Shown here in pieces: positions 33,031-41,562 of a stretch of 45,071 nucleotides of DNA. Each line of letters starts with the position of its first letter. Positions within the stretch are counted from its first letter, which is position 1. Origin of the DNA: Micrococcales bacterium UBA4448 (GTDB lineage: Bacteria; Actinomycetota; Actinomycetes; Actinomycetales; Microbacteriaceae); contig DGPE01000076.1 in the NCBI GenBank assembly GCA_002390305.1, forward strand, positions 1-45,071. Reading direction: 5' to 3'. The notes below the pieces were generated by a model. It ran no database searches. It worked only from the letters and a program-made list of their open reading frames with translations, and had not been told where the DNA came from. A program made the translations under genes and the position numbers.

Positions 33031-33889
33031 TTTCATAGCTAAAGACCTTTTCATCGCCGGCAGCAATTTCAGTGCTGGCGATGTCCGCGTTGAAAACGTT
33101 GGTCTGGTGCGACATTGGTTCAATTGCCACAGCACTGAATCCATCGAATACCTTGGTGTTCGGGCGGTAGAGCATGAAGTATCTGAAGTTGTCCAGGCTC
33201 TTTATTGAGCATTCAAAGCCGTTGGTATTGATAATTACTTCAGAAGCTCCATAAAAACAGTCGTCTAGGGATGCAAGCTCTTGGCTGTCCTGATCAAAGT
33301 GAATACCGCCAATCTGAGACTCCCCTATTGGAAGCTTGCGCTTGTCGGTTTCGATCCTGTGAGAGAAATCCGCGGTGATGTCGAACTTGTCTCCAAGGGT
33401 GAAATAGGGGTGAAATCCAAGAGCAAAGGGGATGGAATGGCCCGCGTTATTTCTTGCAACCGATGTCACCAAAAGACTGTCTTTTTGTAGTGAAAACTTA
33501 ATCTCGAGGTCAAGAGCAAAGGGGTAGCACTTATCCTCGCCAAAGCTATACAACAGCGTCAACGAGTCAGCGGAATGAGAGATTACCTCCATCTGCTGTT
33601 TCAGGACAAGACCGTGGTTAGCGTTGTTGTCTTCGTCAAGTTTTTCGACCTGAAAAAACTGATCTCGAAATCTGTATGCACCGTCCGCTAAGCGATTGGG
33701 CCAAGGCGCCATGGTGTATCCAAAAATCTGTGCCATCGTGTCTTGACCCGCGTATCCGCCAATAATCTGGCGGCCGTTTAGAGAAAGTTCCAGAATCTGG
33801 CCACCGAGAGGGCTGAACACTGCCATACTGGTTTTGTTCTCGTCTACGCGAGAAATACTCAGTTGCTCACCAGTGTCGTTTTTGCGCAC
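33017..33889 (-). CDS. galM: aldose 1-epimerase (galactose mutarotase)
   Basis: Interconverts the alpha and beta anomers of galactose ahead of GalK. The 290-aa protein has catalytic-type residues H92 (NNANHGL), H160 (LGFHPYF) and E257 (VAIEPMS), the canonical layout of aldose epimerases. It reads from a GTG at 33889. A TAACAT box lies exactly six bases upstream (33901-33896, minus strand), so transcription probably begins on the start codon and the mRNA is leaderless. It diverges from galT-galK with 38 nt between the starts, so the three genes form a galactose locus; galE is not in the window. Confidence 0.88.
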   Translation of the reverse strand: MRKNDTGEQLSISRVDENKTSMAVFSPLGGQILELSLNGRQIIGGYAGQDTMAQIFGYTMAPWPNRLADGAYRFRDQFFQVEKLDEDNNANHGLVLKQQMEVISHSADSLTLLYSFGEDKCYPFALDLEIKFSLQKDSLLVTSVARNNAGHSIPFALGFHPYFTLGDKFDITADFSHRIETDKRKLPIGESQIGGIHFDQDSQELASLDDCFYGASEVIINTNGFECSIKSLDNFRYFMLYRPNTKVFDGFSAVAIEPMSHQTNVFNADIASTEIAAGDEKVFSYEIRIR

Positions 33890-33895
33890 CCGTTT

Positions 33896-33901
33896 ATGTT
33901 A
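33896..33901 (-). promoter_or_regulatory. candidate leaderless -10 box of galM
   Basis: TAACAT on the minus strand, six bases before the GTG at 33889. No Shine-Dalgarno fits between, matching the TANNNT-N6-start pattern seen at four other genes here. Confidence 0.5.
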
Positions 33902-33927
33902 CAGATTAAGTGAGTAAAGGAATCTGA

Positions 33928-35007
33928 GTGAAAAGCCCCAATAGTCATACCAAGCTATTTGACGGTAGAGATATCTTCTACTTTGATGATGCAGATTCCA
34001 CCATGCCCGCTTCTCGCTCAGAGGACAGACGCGAATTAGACCTCAGGCCTCTGACAGCCGAACTTAGGCATGATGCTCTGACTGGAGACTGGATTACTGT
34101 GGCATCCCACAGGCAAAAACGCGCTTTTCTTCCCCCCGCTCACGCTTGTCCGCTCTGCCCCACAACAAAAACCAATCCGAGTGAGATTCCAGATAACTTC
34201 GATGTTGCGGTTTTTGAAAATAAAGGGCCAGCATTTGGCCCAGACCTCGGCAATATTTCCTTACCAAATCCCGTTGCTCCATTTGGCTTCTCAACTCAGT
34301 CTTTCGGCAGATGTGAGGTTGTTGTTTTTAGCTCGGAGCACGAGGGCAGCCTGGGCTCGATGCCGGTTTCACGCATCGAAACAGTCATTCATGCTTGGCG
34401 ATCTAGAACAGCTGAGCTCCAAAAAATAGAGGGCGTTACTCAAGTCTTTCCATTTGAGAACCGGGGTCAAGACATCGGCGTCACACTGCATCATCCTCAC
34501 GGTCAGATCTACTCATACCCTTTTGTGACCCCGACCACAAAAAAACTACTGCAGCAAATTGATGTTCACGGCGGTGACTTCTTCAAGGAGCTAGTTGAAT
34601 TTGAATCCGACTCGGAGCGAGTGATCCTGGAAACAGCGAACTTCATAGTTTTCGTGCCGTTTGCAGCTAGATGGCCTATTGAAATACACCTCTTGCCAAA
34701 GCGCGCAGTGTCAGACTTTACAGAGCTAAGCGACCAGGAAATACCGGAGCTTGCTGAGCTGTACAAGAAAGTATTAACAGGCCTTGACGCTCTCTATGGC
34801 AATCCAATTCCCTATATTTCCGCTTGGCATCAGGCGCCAATGGTTGAGGGGCGCGAAAACATAAGACTGATGCTACAAATTACCTCGCCTGTGCGAGACA
34901 AGGACAAGCTGAAATACCTCGCCGGTTCTGAATCAGCAATGGGCGCCTTTGTTGGTGATGTTGCGCCGGAGGAGACCGCTTCAAGGCTTCGCAAGGTGAT
35001 GAAATGA
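33928..35007 (+). CDS. galT: galactose-1-phosphate uridylyltransferase
   Basis: Transfers UMP from UDP-glucose to galactose-1-phosphate. The 359-aa protein has the active-site HHPHGQIY with nucleophile H191, zinc-type cysteines C74 and C77 (CPLC), DALTGDWI near 49, and FVPFAARWPIEIHLLP near the C-terminal domain. It starts with GTG at 33928, behind AAAGGAATCTGA. The galK start overlaps its stop by 4 nt (ATGA), so galT and galK are co-translated. Confidence 0.94.
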   Translation: MKSPNSHTKLFDGRDIFYFDDADSTMPASRSEDRRELDLRPLTAELRHDALTGDWITVASHRQKRAFLPPAHACPLCPTTKTNPSEIPDNFDVAVFENKGPAFGPDLGNISLPNPVAPFGFSTQSFGRCEVVVFSSEHEGSLGSMPVSRIETVIHAWRSRTAELQKIEGVTQVFPFENRGQDIGVTLHHPHGQIYSYPFVTPTTKKLLQQIDVHGGDFFKELVEFESDSERVILETANFIVFVPFAARWPIEIHLLPKRAVSDFTELSDQEIPELAELYKKVLTGLDALYGNPIPYISAWHQAPMVEGRENIRLMLQITSPVRDKDKLKYLAGSESAMGAFVGDVAPEETASRLRKVMK

Positions 35008-36143
35008 ACCTCGCAAGCCAAACCGCGGAAGGCTTCAAAGCGATATTTGGTCACGCCCCGCAGGGTGTTTGGTCAGCACCTGGAAGAGCAAATCTAATCG
35101 GCGAGCACACCGACTACAACAATGGCTTTGTGCTTCCCTTTGGAATCGACAATCGAACTTACGCGGCAATTGCCAAGCGTGCTGACCGAAACATTAGGGT
35201 CGCCACCTCATTTAGCCAAGGCATAGTTGAAATCGAATTAACAGACAACAAGCCCGAAGACCTCGACTGGGCGCTGTATCCACTGGGAGTGGCATGGGTC
35301 ATGCGAGCAGGTCTTGAGACTGGCTTTGATCTTTATCTGGATTCAGATGTCCCGGTTGGCGCTGGTCTTTCTTCTTCAGCTGCGGTCGAGTGCTCAGTCG
35401 CACTTGCTCTGGACAACATTTGGGAGCTAGGTCACACCCGGCAAGAGCTAGCCTTGCTGGGCCAACGTGCGGAAAATGAAGTCGTTGGTGCTCCAACTGG
35501 AATCATGGACCAAACTGCCTCCATGCTGGCCGCCCAAGATTCGGCGGTGTTGATTGATTGCAAGAGCCTTGATACTGAGCTAATCGAACTTGGGTTTGGT
35601 GCAAAAGGCTTGATCATTGCGGTGATCGACACTCAGGTATCACACCGCCATTCAGATGGCGGTTATAAGTCACGCAGGGACGCCTGTGAACTTGGGGCCG
35701 CAATAATGAACGTGGAGTCTTTGCGAGAGCTCTCCGAGGCAGATCTGCCAAAAGCGCAGGAATTGATGGATGATGTCACTTTCCGCAGAGTTCGGCACAT
35801 CGTTACCGAAAACAGCAGGGTTATTGCAACCGTGGCCGCTCTGAAAAGCTCAGAACTGGAAAAGCTGGGTCAGCTATTTGAAGAGTCCCATGCCTCGATG
35901 CGCGACGATTTTGAGATTTCCATTCCAGAGCTTGATTTGGCTGTTGAAACCGCTCTAAATGCAGGTGCAATTGCATCGAGAATGACCGGTGGTGGCTTTG
36001 GTGGGGCGGCGATAGCACTAATCGACTCGAGTAAACTTTCCGAGCTTGGGGATGCTGTGGCAAAGGCCTTTGACAGTGCTGGGTTCTCTCCAGCAAGAGT
36101 GTTTGCGGTTTCCGCGAGCGCCGGAGCTAAACGCGAGATCTAA
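35004..36143 (+). CDS. galK: galactokinase
   Basis: Phosphorylates galactose with ATP. The 379-aa GHMP kinase has the galactokinase signature GRANLIGEHTDYNNG near 27-41, the GHMP ATP motif PVGAGLSSSAAVE near 117, and MTGGGFGGAAIAL near 330. All key segments are present and length is usual. It is coupled to galT and its stop overlaps that of pncA by 3-4 nt in convergent orientation. Confidence 0.95.
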   Translation: MNLASQTAEGFKAIFGHAPQGVWSAPGRANLIGEHTDYNNGFVLPFGIDNRTYAAIAKRADRNIRVATSFSQGIVEIELTDNKPEDLDWALYPLGVAWVMRAGLETGFDLYLDSDVPVGAGLSSSAAVECSVALALDNIWELGHTRQELALLGQRAENEVVGAPTGIMDQTASMLAAQDSAVLIDCKSLDTELIELGFGAKGLIIAVIDTQVSHRHSDGGYKSRRDACELGAAIMNVESLRELSEADLPKAQELMDDVTFRRVRHIVTENSRVIATVAALKSSELEKLGQLFEESHASMRDDFEISIPELDLAVETALNAGAIASRMTGGGFGGAAIALIDSSKLSELGDAVAKAFDSAGFSPARVFAVSASAGAKREI

Positions 36144-36724
36144 TAAATCGGCGTTATTTTAATTCCAGCATCAACCAGCTCGTCAATCGCCTGCTCAACT
36201 GAAGCTTGTGCGACGCCTGCCGTTAGTCCGGTAATGACCCTGACGCTAACTCCCGCCGCTTTAGCGTCTAGCGCTGAGGCCCTAACGCAATAATCAGTTG
36301 CGATGCCAACCACATCCACATCCGTTATCCCTAGTTCGGCAACTAGCGCTTGAAAGGATTGTCCTGAATCTGTAGTGCCCTCAAAGATTGAATAACCGGG
36401 GGCACCCTGACCTTTTTTGATGTGAATGCCAATCAGCGACTGATCCAGATTCGGATGGTACTGACTACCTGGCTCTCCCGCTATGCAGTGCAAAGGCCAG
36501 GTGTTCACAAAGTCTGGCTCAGCACCTGCAGCTGGGAAGTGACCACCGTTTGAATCGTTGGCAGTGTGCCAGTCTCGTGAGGCAATAATGTGGTCATAGT
36601 CTTTGGCGTTTTGAAGAAGGTGCTCTGTGATCCTTGCAGCCGCGGCGGCACCTCCGCTGCACGCTAGTGCCCCCTGCTCACAAAAATCTACTTGAACGTC
36701 GATAATCAATAGTGCCTTGCTCAT
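36140..36724 (-). CDS. pncA: nicotinamidase
   Basis: Hydrolyses nicotinamide to nicotinate for NAD recycling. The 194-aa isochorismatase-fold protein has the catalytic triad D9 (LLIIDVQVDF), a lysine near 103-104 (IKKGQ) and C146 (GIATDYCVRAS), plus metal ligands D51/H53 (SRDWHTAND) and H79 (WPLHC). Pyrazinamide is a known alternative substrate of PncA enzymes, but nothing here tests it. It starts 4 nt after the dacB stop, so it is probably co-transcribed with dacB. Confidence 0.92.
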   Translation of the reverse strand: MSKALLIIDVQVDFCEQGALACSGGAAAAARITEHLLQNAKDYDHIIASRDWHTANDSNGGHFPAAGAEPDFVNTWPLHCIAGEPGSQYHPNLDQSLIGIHIKKGQGAPGYSIFEGTTDSGQSFQALVAELGITDVDVVGIATDYCVRASALDAKAAGVSVRVITGLTAGVAQASVEQAIDELVDAGIKITPIY

Positions 36725-36728
36725 CTGC

Positions 36729-38102
36729 CTACCTATTCACCAATGCTGCACCGCAGTCGTAGAAGCCCATTACCAGCTCATCCATTGCCTCCCGGTTTGC
36801 TGCTGAGACTTCGCCAAGGTTATAAATCGTGAAGATCAACTTTGTCTCATCTGGAGCCTCAATGAAACCAGCCAGGGTATAGCCGGTTCGAATCCAACCA
36901 GTCTTTGCAGTTATGGAACCAACTGCATCATCGAATCGGTAGCTCAGCGAACCCGGGGTTCCAGAAACTGGCATTCCTAGCCGGATGAGCTTAAAGTCTC
37001 CGAAGCTTTGGTCGACAAGCAACAAAAGGTCATTGACCAGAGCGGGAGATATCTGGTTGTACTTCGATAATCCAGAGCCATCCTCGACAACTATGTCCGA
37101 GAGATCTAAGCCTGTTCCACGCAGGGCTATCTGGAATGCCTTTGTCAAAGAATCGAAACTGCCATCTAAGCCAACATCCAGAGACACTAATCTTGCCAAA
37201 GCTTCTGCCTGGGAGTTGTCGCTGACAACCAGCATGTAGTCAATCCATTCGGATATGGGTCTGGATTGAACGCTGGCTATTTGAACTGCTGTTGCAGGGG
37301 TTATGCCTTTGGTAATCTCTGCATCCAGTGCCACTTCCCCCAGCGCTTCTTTCAGCCAAAGCCCTGCCCTGCTCACCGGATCATTGGACCTCGGCGATTC
37401 TTTCAGGCCTGGATCCATCCGGTCCGCATCTACCTGGAGCGCTGATACCGGAGACATATAGCCGTTAGTTAGTCCGCGTTGATCCCAAACGCTTTGATAC
37501 TCCCCGGAAGCTCCACCATACAAAGATGAGTCCAAAACAATTTCAGTAATGACAAGTTCACTTGCCGCTCTTGTGACTTGCGAGGCAAGGTCAATCAACT
37601 TTGGCGCTTTTGCATAAACCGAATTTTGATTCACGCCGGCTCGCGAGAGGGTGACATCTCCTGCACCAACAAAGTAGATTTTTCCGGGGTCTTCGGCGTC
37701 CACGTAAATCCGGGTCGTGATTCGGTAATCTGGGCCGAGCGTTTCAAGGGCTGCCGCCGCGGTGAACAGCTTCATGACAGAGGCTGAACGAGCAGGTGTT
37801 TGGCTTGCTCTGTCAAATAAAACAGCCCCGTTTGAGGCATCGATAACTTGCGCCTGGAGCGAGAGAATTTCGGGCACGTCTTCAAGTGTGCTGACCGAGC
37901 ACTGAATCAGCTGGGGCTCTATTTCGGCTGGCTCGGTAGTTTCTGGGACCGGATTTAGCGTTGCCTGCGGTGCTGCTGTCGGCGAACTGACCAATTCTTC
38001 GCTGGTGCTGTCGGCTGGGCTCAAGGGTCCGAGGAAGAGAAGGCCTAGCGCGATCAGGCCTGCCCCAAGGCCTGAGCCAATACCAATTAGTGCTTGTTTC
38101 AT
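36729..38102 (-). CDS. dacB: D-alanyl-D-alanine carboxypeptidase/endopeptidase (PBP4 type)
   Basis: Trims peptidoglycan peptide stems outside the membrane. The 457-aa class C penicillin-binding protein has an N-terminal signal-anchor (LIGIGSGLGAGLIALGLLFL), a T/P/E-rich linker, then the catalytic S108-x-x-K111 (SVMK), SDN (VVSDNSQAE) and KTG (TAKTGWIRTG) motifs of the PBP4 family. A single cysteine pair (C68 and one near the C-terminus) could form a disulfide. The ATG at 38102 has GGCGGGTGAG before it. Its likely -10 TAAACT (38134-38129, minus strand) lies inside the divergent copC start region. Confidence 0.92.
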   Translation of the reverse strand: MKQALIGIGSGLGAGLIALGLLFLGPLSPADSTSEELVSSPTAAPQATLNPVPETTEPAEIEPQLIQCSVSTLEDVPEILSLQAQVIDASNGAVLFDRASQTPARSASVMKLFTAAAALETLGPDYRITTRIYVDAEDPGKIYFVGAGDVTLSRAGVNQNSVYAKAPKLIDLASQVTRAASELVITEIVLDSSLYGGASGEYQSVWDQRGLTNGYMSPVSALQVDADRMDPGLKESPRSNDPVSRAGLWLKEALGEVALDAEITKGITPATAVQIASVQSRPISEWIDYMLVVSDNSQAEALARLVSLDVGLDGSFDSLTKAFQIALRGTGLDLSDIVVEDGSGLSKYNQISPALVNDLLLLVDQSFGDFKLIRLGMPVSGTPGSLSYRFDDAVGSITAKTGWIRTGYTLAGFIEAPDETKLIFTIYNLGEVSAANREAMDELVMGFYDCGAALVNR

Positions 38103-38112
38103 CTCACCCGCC

Positions 38113-38118
38113 TAAGCT
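38113..38118 (+). promoter_or_regulatory. candidate leaderless -10 box of copC-like gene
   Basis: TAAGCT, six bases before the ATG at 38125. It lies in the 22-nt gap between divergent dacB and copC start codons and overlaps the dacB ribosome-binding region on the other strand. Confidence 0.5.
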
Positions 38119-38124
38119 TTACCC

Positions 38125-38706
38125 ATGAAGTTTAGATTGTTCTCGGTTCTGATGCTGATGGCACTGGTAAATCCAGTGCCTGCAATTGCCCATGATCAGC
38201 TCATTGATCAGTCTCCCGATGCCGGCAGTGTGCTGGAAGCCGGGGTAATTGAGGTTCAGCTTGAATTTAGTGATGATTTGATTTTGCTCGAAAATGGTGC
38301 GGGCTCAGAGATTGTGATTCTCGACAGTAATCAAGATCCGGTTAATAACGGCTGTGCTCTGGTGGACGGGCGAGTTGCAACTGCTAAAGCTGACATCGAC
38401 AAAGCGGGCACTTACCGGGTCGGCTGGCGAGTAGTTTCCGGTGACGGTCACCCAATTTCTGGCAGTTTTGAGTTCGAGATTGTCAATGCCCAAGGGTATG
38501 TAGCGGATGCAAACTACGTCTTTAGAGATTGCGCAAACCCCTACGACAAAGAGACTTCGCAGATTGATCTCCCGACTCCAAGCTACCTTTACTGGCTGCT
38601 TTGGGGCTCAATCCCGCTGGTGTCGCTGGGGCTATTTCTTTGGCTTAGGCCGAGAAAGAAAGAGCTTCTGGGCAAAAGTGAGGCCCAGGAACAAAAGCCC
38701 GAATAA
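38125..38706 (+). CDS. CopC-like copper-binding protein with C-terminal membrane anchor
   Basis: A 193-aa exported protein. The signal peptide ends in AIA with the mature protein starting at H23 (HDQLIDQSPDAG), an N-terminal histidine typical of CopC copper sites. The CopC beta-sandwich runs to about 122, with the second conserved histidine H109 in SGDGHPISGSFEF. A hydrophobic segment near 150-170 (YWLLWGSIPLVSLGLFLWL) then anchors it, followed by a basic tail. There is no CopD here, unlike many actinobacterial YcnJ-type fusions. The gene appears leaderless. Its last 75 nt overlap a convergent membrane protein gene. Confidence 0.85.
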   Translation: MKFRLFSVLMLMALVNPVPAIAHDQLIDQSPDAGSVLEAGVIEVQLEFSDDLILLENGAGSEIVILDSNQDPVNNGCALVDGRVATAKADIDKAGTYRVGWRVVSGDGHPISGSFEFEIVNAQGYVADANYVFRDCANPYDKETSQIDLPTPSYLYWLLWGSIPLVSLGLFLWLRPRKKELLGKSEAQEQKPE

Positions 38707-39006
38707 CAAAACTTCAAACACTAAATCCAGCCTGTTGCCTGCGGGTGCAAGCATTAAGGAATATGCAACATCAAGTGCTTGGCTGTTCATGAAGGCCGCA
38801 ACCATTGCAACAACAGCCACTTTCAGAAAAACCGCTGTTCCCGCGATCCTGGTTCCGCTCCAGTAAACCAGACCGGTAAGTCCAGTGGCCAGCACAGCCC
38901 CTGTAAGCCATAAAGTGGCGTTGGGATGGTACTGATAACTAATAACCAGTTGAATCAGGATTATTGCAAGCCAAATTGCGGCGGTCTTCCATGATTTAGA
39001 CGCCAT
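38632..39006 (-). CDS. small four-helix membrane protein after ktrA
   Basis: A 124-aa hydrophobic protein with four predicted helices: IWLAIILIQLVISYQ, LWLTGAVLATGLTGLVYW, AVFLKVAVVAMVAAFM and VFEVLLFGLLFLGLTFA, ending in a basic tail (RPKPKK). It starts with ATG at 39006, 9 nt after the ktrA stop, so it may be the third gene of the potassium uptake operon. I know no named family for it. The overlap of 75 nt with copC is unusual; it could end in a less conserved tail. Confidence 0.55.
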   Translation of the reverse strand: MASKSWKTAAIWLAIILIQLVISYQYHPNATLWLTGAVLATGLTGLVYWSGTRIAGTAVFLKVAVVAMVAAFMNSQALDVAYSLMLAPAGNRLDLVFEVLLFGLLFLGLTFAQKLFLSRPKPKK

Positions 39007-39015
39007 AAAAAAGCT

Positions 39016-39696
39016 CTACACAACCTGACAGAACTTATCGAGGGGCTCAACTTTTCCAGCAACCACAATTTGGTCACCGGACTGCAAAACTGTCTCTGGG
39101 AATGCTGGTTCATACTCACCGTCTCCCTTATTTACAGCCACGACGGTGACCTTATAGTTGCTACGAATCTTGAGTTCAGCCAGGGTCTTTTCGCTAAAGG
39201 ACTCCGGGACCTGTGCCTTAACCATGACAAAGTCATTATCAATTGGAACGTAATCCAGCGACTCACCTGACACCATATGTGCCACCCTTTTACCCATTTC
39301 ATACTCTGGGAAAATCACGTGTTGAACACCCAGCTGCTTCAGAATTTGACCGTGGGATTTGGAGTTGGCTTTGGCCCAAACGTTTGGAACGCCCAGTTGA
39401 AGCAGAAGCGAAGTAGTCAAAATGCTTGCTTCGATGTCTGCTCCAATTGCGACCACTGCCGCATCAAACTCCTGAATGCCAAGTTCCTGAAGCACCGCTT
39501 CCTCGGTGGTGTCCGCCTTCACGGTGTGAGTGAGCTCTTGAGCCATTTGCTGGACAAGCCGCTCATCAGTGTCAACACCTAATACCTCGTGGCCGGTGCG
39601 CATCAGTTCCAGAGCAAGCGAAGAACCAAACCTTCCCATGCCAATTACAATTACGTTGGTGTGCAGCACACGACGCTTTGCCTTATCTTTAGCCAA
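39016..39696 (-). CDS. ktrA: KtrA/TrkA-type RCK regulatory subunit of potassium uptake
   Basis: A 226-aa cytoplasmic gating subunit. The RCK_N domain has the Rossmann motif VIGMGRFGSSLA (17-28), an acidic end of strand 2 (VDTDE) and the ADTTEE segment, with an RCK_C domain from about 145. The single-RCK length fits KtrA rather than double-length TrkA. It overlaps the channel gene (ktrB) by 8 nt, as expected for a coupled two-subunit system. Gating by ATP/ADP or cyclic-di-AMP is known for KtrA relatives but cannot be read here. Confidence 0.9.
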   Translation of the reverse strand: MAKDKAKRRVLHTNVIVIGMGRFGSSLALELMRTGHEVLGVDTDERLVQQMAQELTHTVKADTTEEAVLQELGIQEFDAAVVAIGADIEASILTTSLLLQLGVPNVWAKANSKSHGQILKQLGVQHVIFPEYEMGKRVAHMVSGESLDYVPIDNDFVMVKAQVPESFSEKTLAELKIRSNYKVTVVAVNKGDGEYEPAFPETVLQSGDQIVVAGKVEPLDKFCQVV

Positions 39697-41056
39697 TTAG
39701 GGGCCTTTCCTTTGGTAGTTCATAGTGCCTCTTTGCGATGCGAAGAGCAAGTGCCGATGCCACGACAACCGGGCCGAGTCGACCGATAAACATCAAAAAT
39801 GCCAACCAAACCTGGTGGAAAGCCGGTAAATCTGCTGTGATCCCGGTTGACAGGCCAACCGTTGCGGCGGCCGAAATAACGTCGAATAGAATTTGGTCCA
39901 AACTGAAATTTGTCGTTGCCGCAAACAGCAGTGTCGTAAACAAAATTGCGACCGCGCTCAGTGCGACCAGGGTCAATGCCTGGCGCTGAATCGACCTGGG
40001 CAGTCTGCGGTTACCAACATTCACTGCGGTCTCTCCGCGAATCTCGGTGTAGATAATGAAAACCAGCACCGCAATAGTTGTGACCTTGATACCACCGGCA
40101 GTTGAGGCTGAGCCACCGCCAATAAACATAAGCAGGTCAATTCCCAACCAGGTAGCTGGATCCATTTGGGATATGTCTACAGAATTCAAGCCGCCAGACC
40201 TTGGCATAACCGAGGCAAACATGGTGTTCACAAACTTGTCCCAGGTGTTTAGCCCGCCGAGAGTCCCCGGGTTGTTCCACTCCATGGCCCCAATAAATAG
40301 AGCGCCAATTACCAGCAGCGTGACCGTCATCCAAAGAGTCAGGCGAGTGTGAAGCGAAAATCGCCTCGCCTTGCCACCTGGTTGCAGCCGAAGTCTCCAA
40401 AGCCGCTCATGAAGTTCAATCAAAACTGGGAAGCCCAAGCCGCCCACTATTACCGCAAGCATGACCGGAGCAATAAAGAACATGTCTTGGCGGAAGCCAA
40501 CCATGCTGTCGGTATAGAGCGAAAAGCCGCCATTATTGAATGCAGAGATTGCGTGAAATGTCCCATGCCAGAGCGAACTCAGCAACTCTTGGCCATAACT
40601 CAAGTGCAGGCGAAGGGTGAGATAGCAAGCCAAGACCAGCTCGAAGCCAAAATAAACCAGCAGAATCCGGCTCAAAAGCTTCGGAACATTGTCGGCACCG
40701 ACAATCTTGGCTTCAGAGAGCGTATTCATTCGATCTCTGAGGCTGATCCTGCCAGAAATCAGTAGGCCCAGCAGAGTTGCAAATGAAACAATTCCAAGTC
40801 CACCCAGCTGAATCAACAACATAATGACGAACTGACCAAAACCTGACCAATGGGTTGCGGTATCAACAACGGTCAATCCTGTGATGCAAACAGCAGAAAC
40901 CGCGGTAAAAAAGGCAGTTACAAAACTGGTGGTATTGCCCTCAGCAGTTGCAAGTGGCAGCGATAGCAGCAGGGTGCCAAAGATTGCCGCCACACCGAAA
41001 GCAAGTACTACGATCTGCGTTGGGTGCATGGATCGCTTGCGACCTAATTGGTTCAC
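39689..41056 (-). CDS. ktrB: KtrB/TrkH-family potassium channel subunit
   Basis: The 455-aa membrane protein that forms the ion path for KtrA. Four selectivity-filter repeats are seen: SAVCITGL near 54-61, AFNNGGFSLY, SASTAGGIK and ATVGLSTGI, each after a short pore helix, within about eight long hydrophobic segments. Length matches KtrB. It starts with GTG at 41056; the box TAGTCT (41068-41063, minus strand) lies exactly six bases before, suggesting a leaderless mRNA. It diverges from the DCC gene with a 71-nt gap, and both look leaderless. Confidence 0.9.
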   Translation of the reverse strand: MNQLGRKRSMHPTQIVVLAFGVAAIFGTLLLSLPLATAEGNTTSFVTAFFTAVSAVCITGLTVVDTATHWSGFGQFVIMLLIQLGGLGIVSFATLLGLLISGRISLRDRMNTLSEAKIVGADNVPKLLSRILLVYFGFELVLACYLTLRLHLSYGQELLSSLWHGTFHAISAFNNGGFSLYTDSMVGFRQDMFFIAPVMLAVIVGGLGFPVLIELHERLWRLRLQPGGKARRFSLHTRLTLWMTVTLLVIGALFIGAMEWNNPGTLGGLNTWDKFVNTMFASVMPRSGGLNSVDISQMDPATWLGIDLLMFIGGGSASTAGGIKVTTIAVLVFIIYTEIRGETAVNVGNRRLPRSIQRQALTLVALSAVAILFTTLLFAATTNFSLDQILFDVISAAATVGLSTGITADLPAFHQVWLAFLMFIGRLGPVVVASALALRIAKRHYELPKERPLIG

Positions 41057-41062
41057 GCTTTT

Positions 41063-41068
41063 AGACTA
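41063..41068 (-). promoter_or_regulatory. candidate leaderless -10 box of ktrB
   Basis: TAGTCT on the minus strand, six bases before the GTG at 41056. No Shine-Dalgarno is present in the gap. Confidence 0.5.
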
Positions 41069-41115
41069 CGCCTCCTTGTGCAAAAGCAAAACAACTCGAT
41101 AGACATTACACCGCT

Positions 41116-41121
41116 TAGGCT
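41116..41121 (+). promoter_or_regulatory. candidate leaderless -10 box of the DCC gene
   Basis: TAGGCT, exactly six bases before the ATG at 41128 and without a Shine-Dalgarno between. Confidence 0.5.
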
Positions 41122-41127
41122 TATCTC

Positions 41128-41520
41128 ATGAGTGCAAACGAGCAACTACTTATCTTTGATGGTGACTGCGCAATTTGTAGCACAAGCGCAAGAGTTCTTA
41201 AAAAGATGATCAAAGACAGGATTGCCATCAAGCCATACCAGCGACTTGACCTTGCCGAGTATGGACTATCTTCCGAATTGACTTCAAAGGCTGTTTATTA
41301 CATTTCCGGCAAGAAGCGCTATGTCGCAGCAGCGGCAATGGCTCAGGTTCTAATTGACTCCAAGACGATTTGGGCCGTGGCCGGCTGGTTCATCAAGCTG
41401 CCCCTGATTCGAACACTTGCGAAACGCGTTTACTACGTGATAGCTGCCAATCGGCATCGACTGCCAGGTGGCACACCTGAATGTCAGCTTCCAGATAACG
41501 AGCGTGGCAAACATAACTAG
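41128..41520 (+). CDS. DCC-family thiol-disulfide oxidoreductase-like protein (DUF393)
   Basis: A 130-aa protein of the DUF393 family, a thioredoxin-like group named for its D-x-x-C-C-type motif. Here it is DGDCAICS with C14 and C17 after a beta-strand (LLIFDGDC). Later segments (KAVYYISGKKRYVAAAAMAQVL, LIRTLAKRVYYVIAANRHRLPGG) match the family's conserved tail. Reaction partners are unknown. It appears leaderless and ends about 40 nt before dgcN. Confidence 0.85.
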   Translation: MSANEQLLIFDGDCAICSTSARVLKKMIKDRIAIKPYQRLDLAEYGLSSELTSKAVYYISGKKRYVAAAAMAQVLIDSKTIWAVAGWFIKLPLIRTLAKRVYYVIAANRHRLPGGTPECQLPDNERGKHN

Positions 41521-41562
41521 TGTTGAACCCAGTGAATTAGACGCCCTGGATTGGTAAGCACA

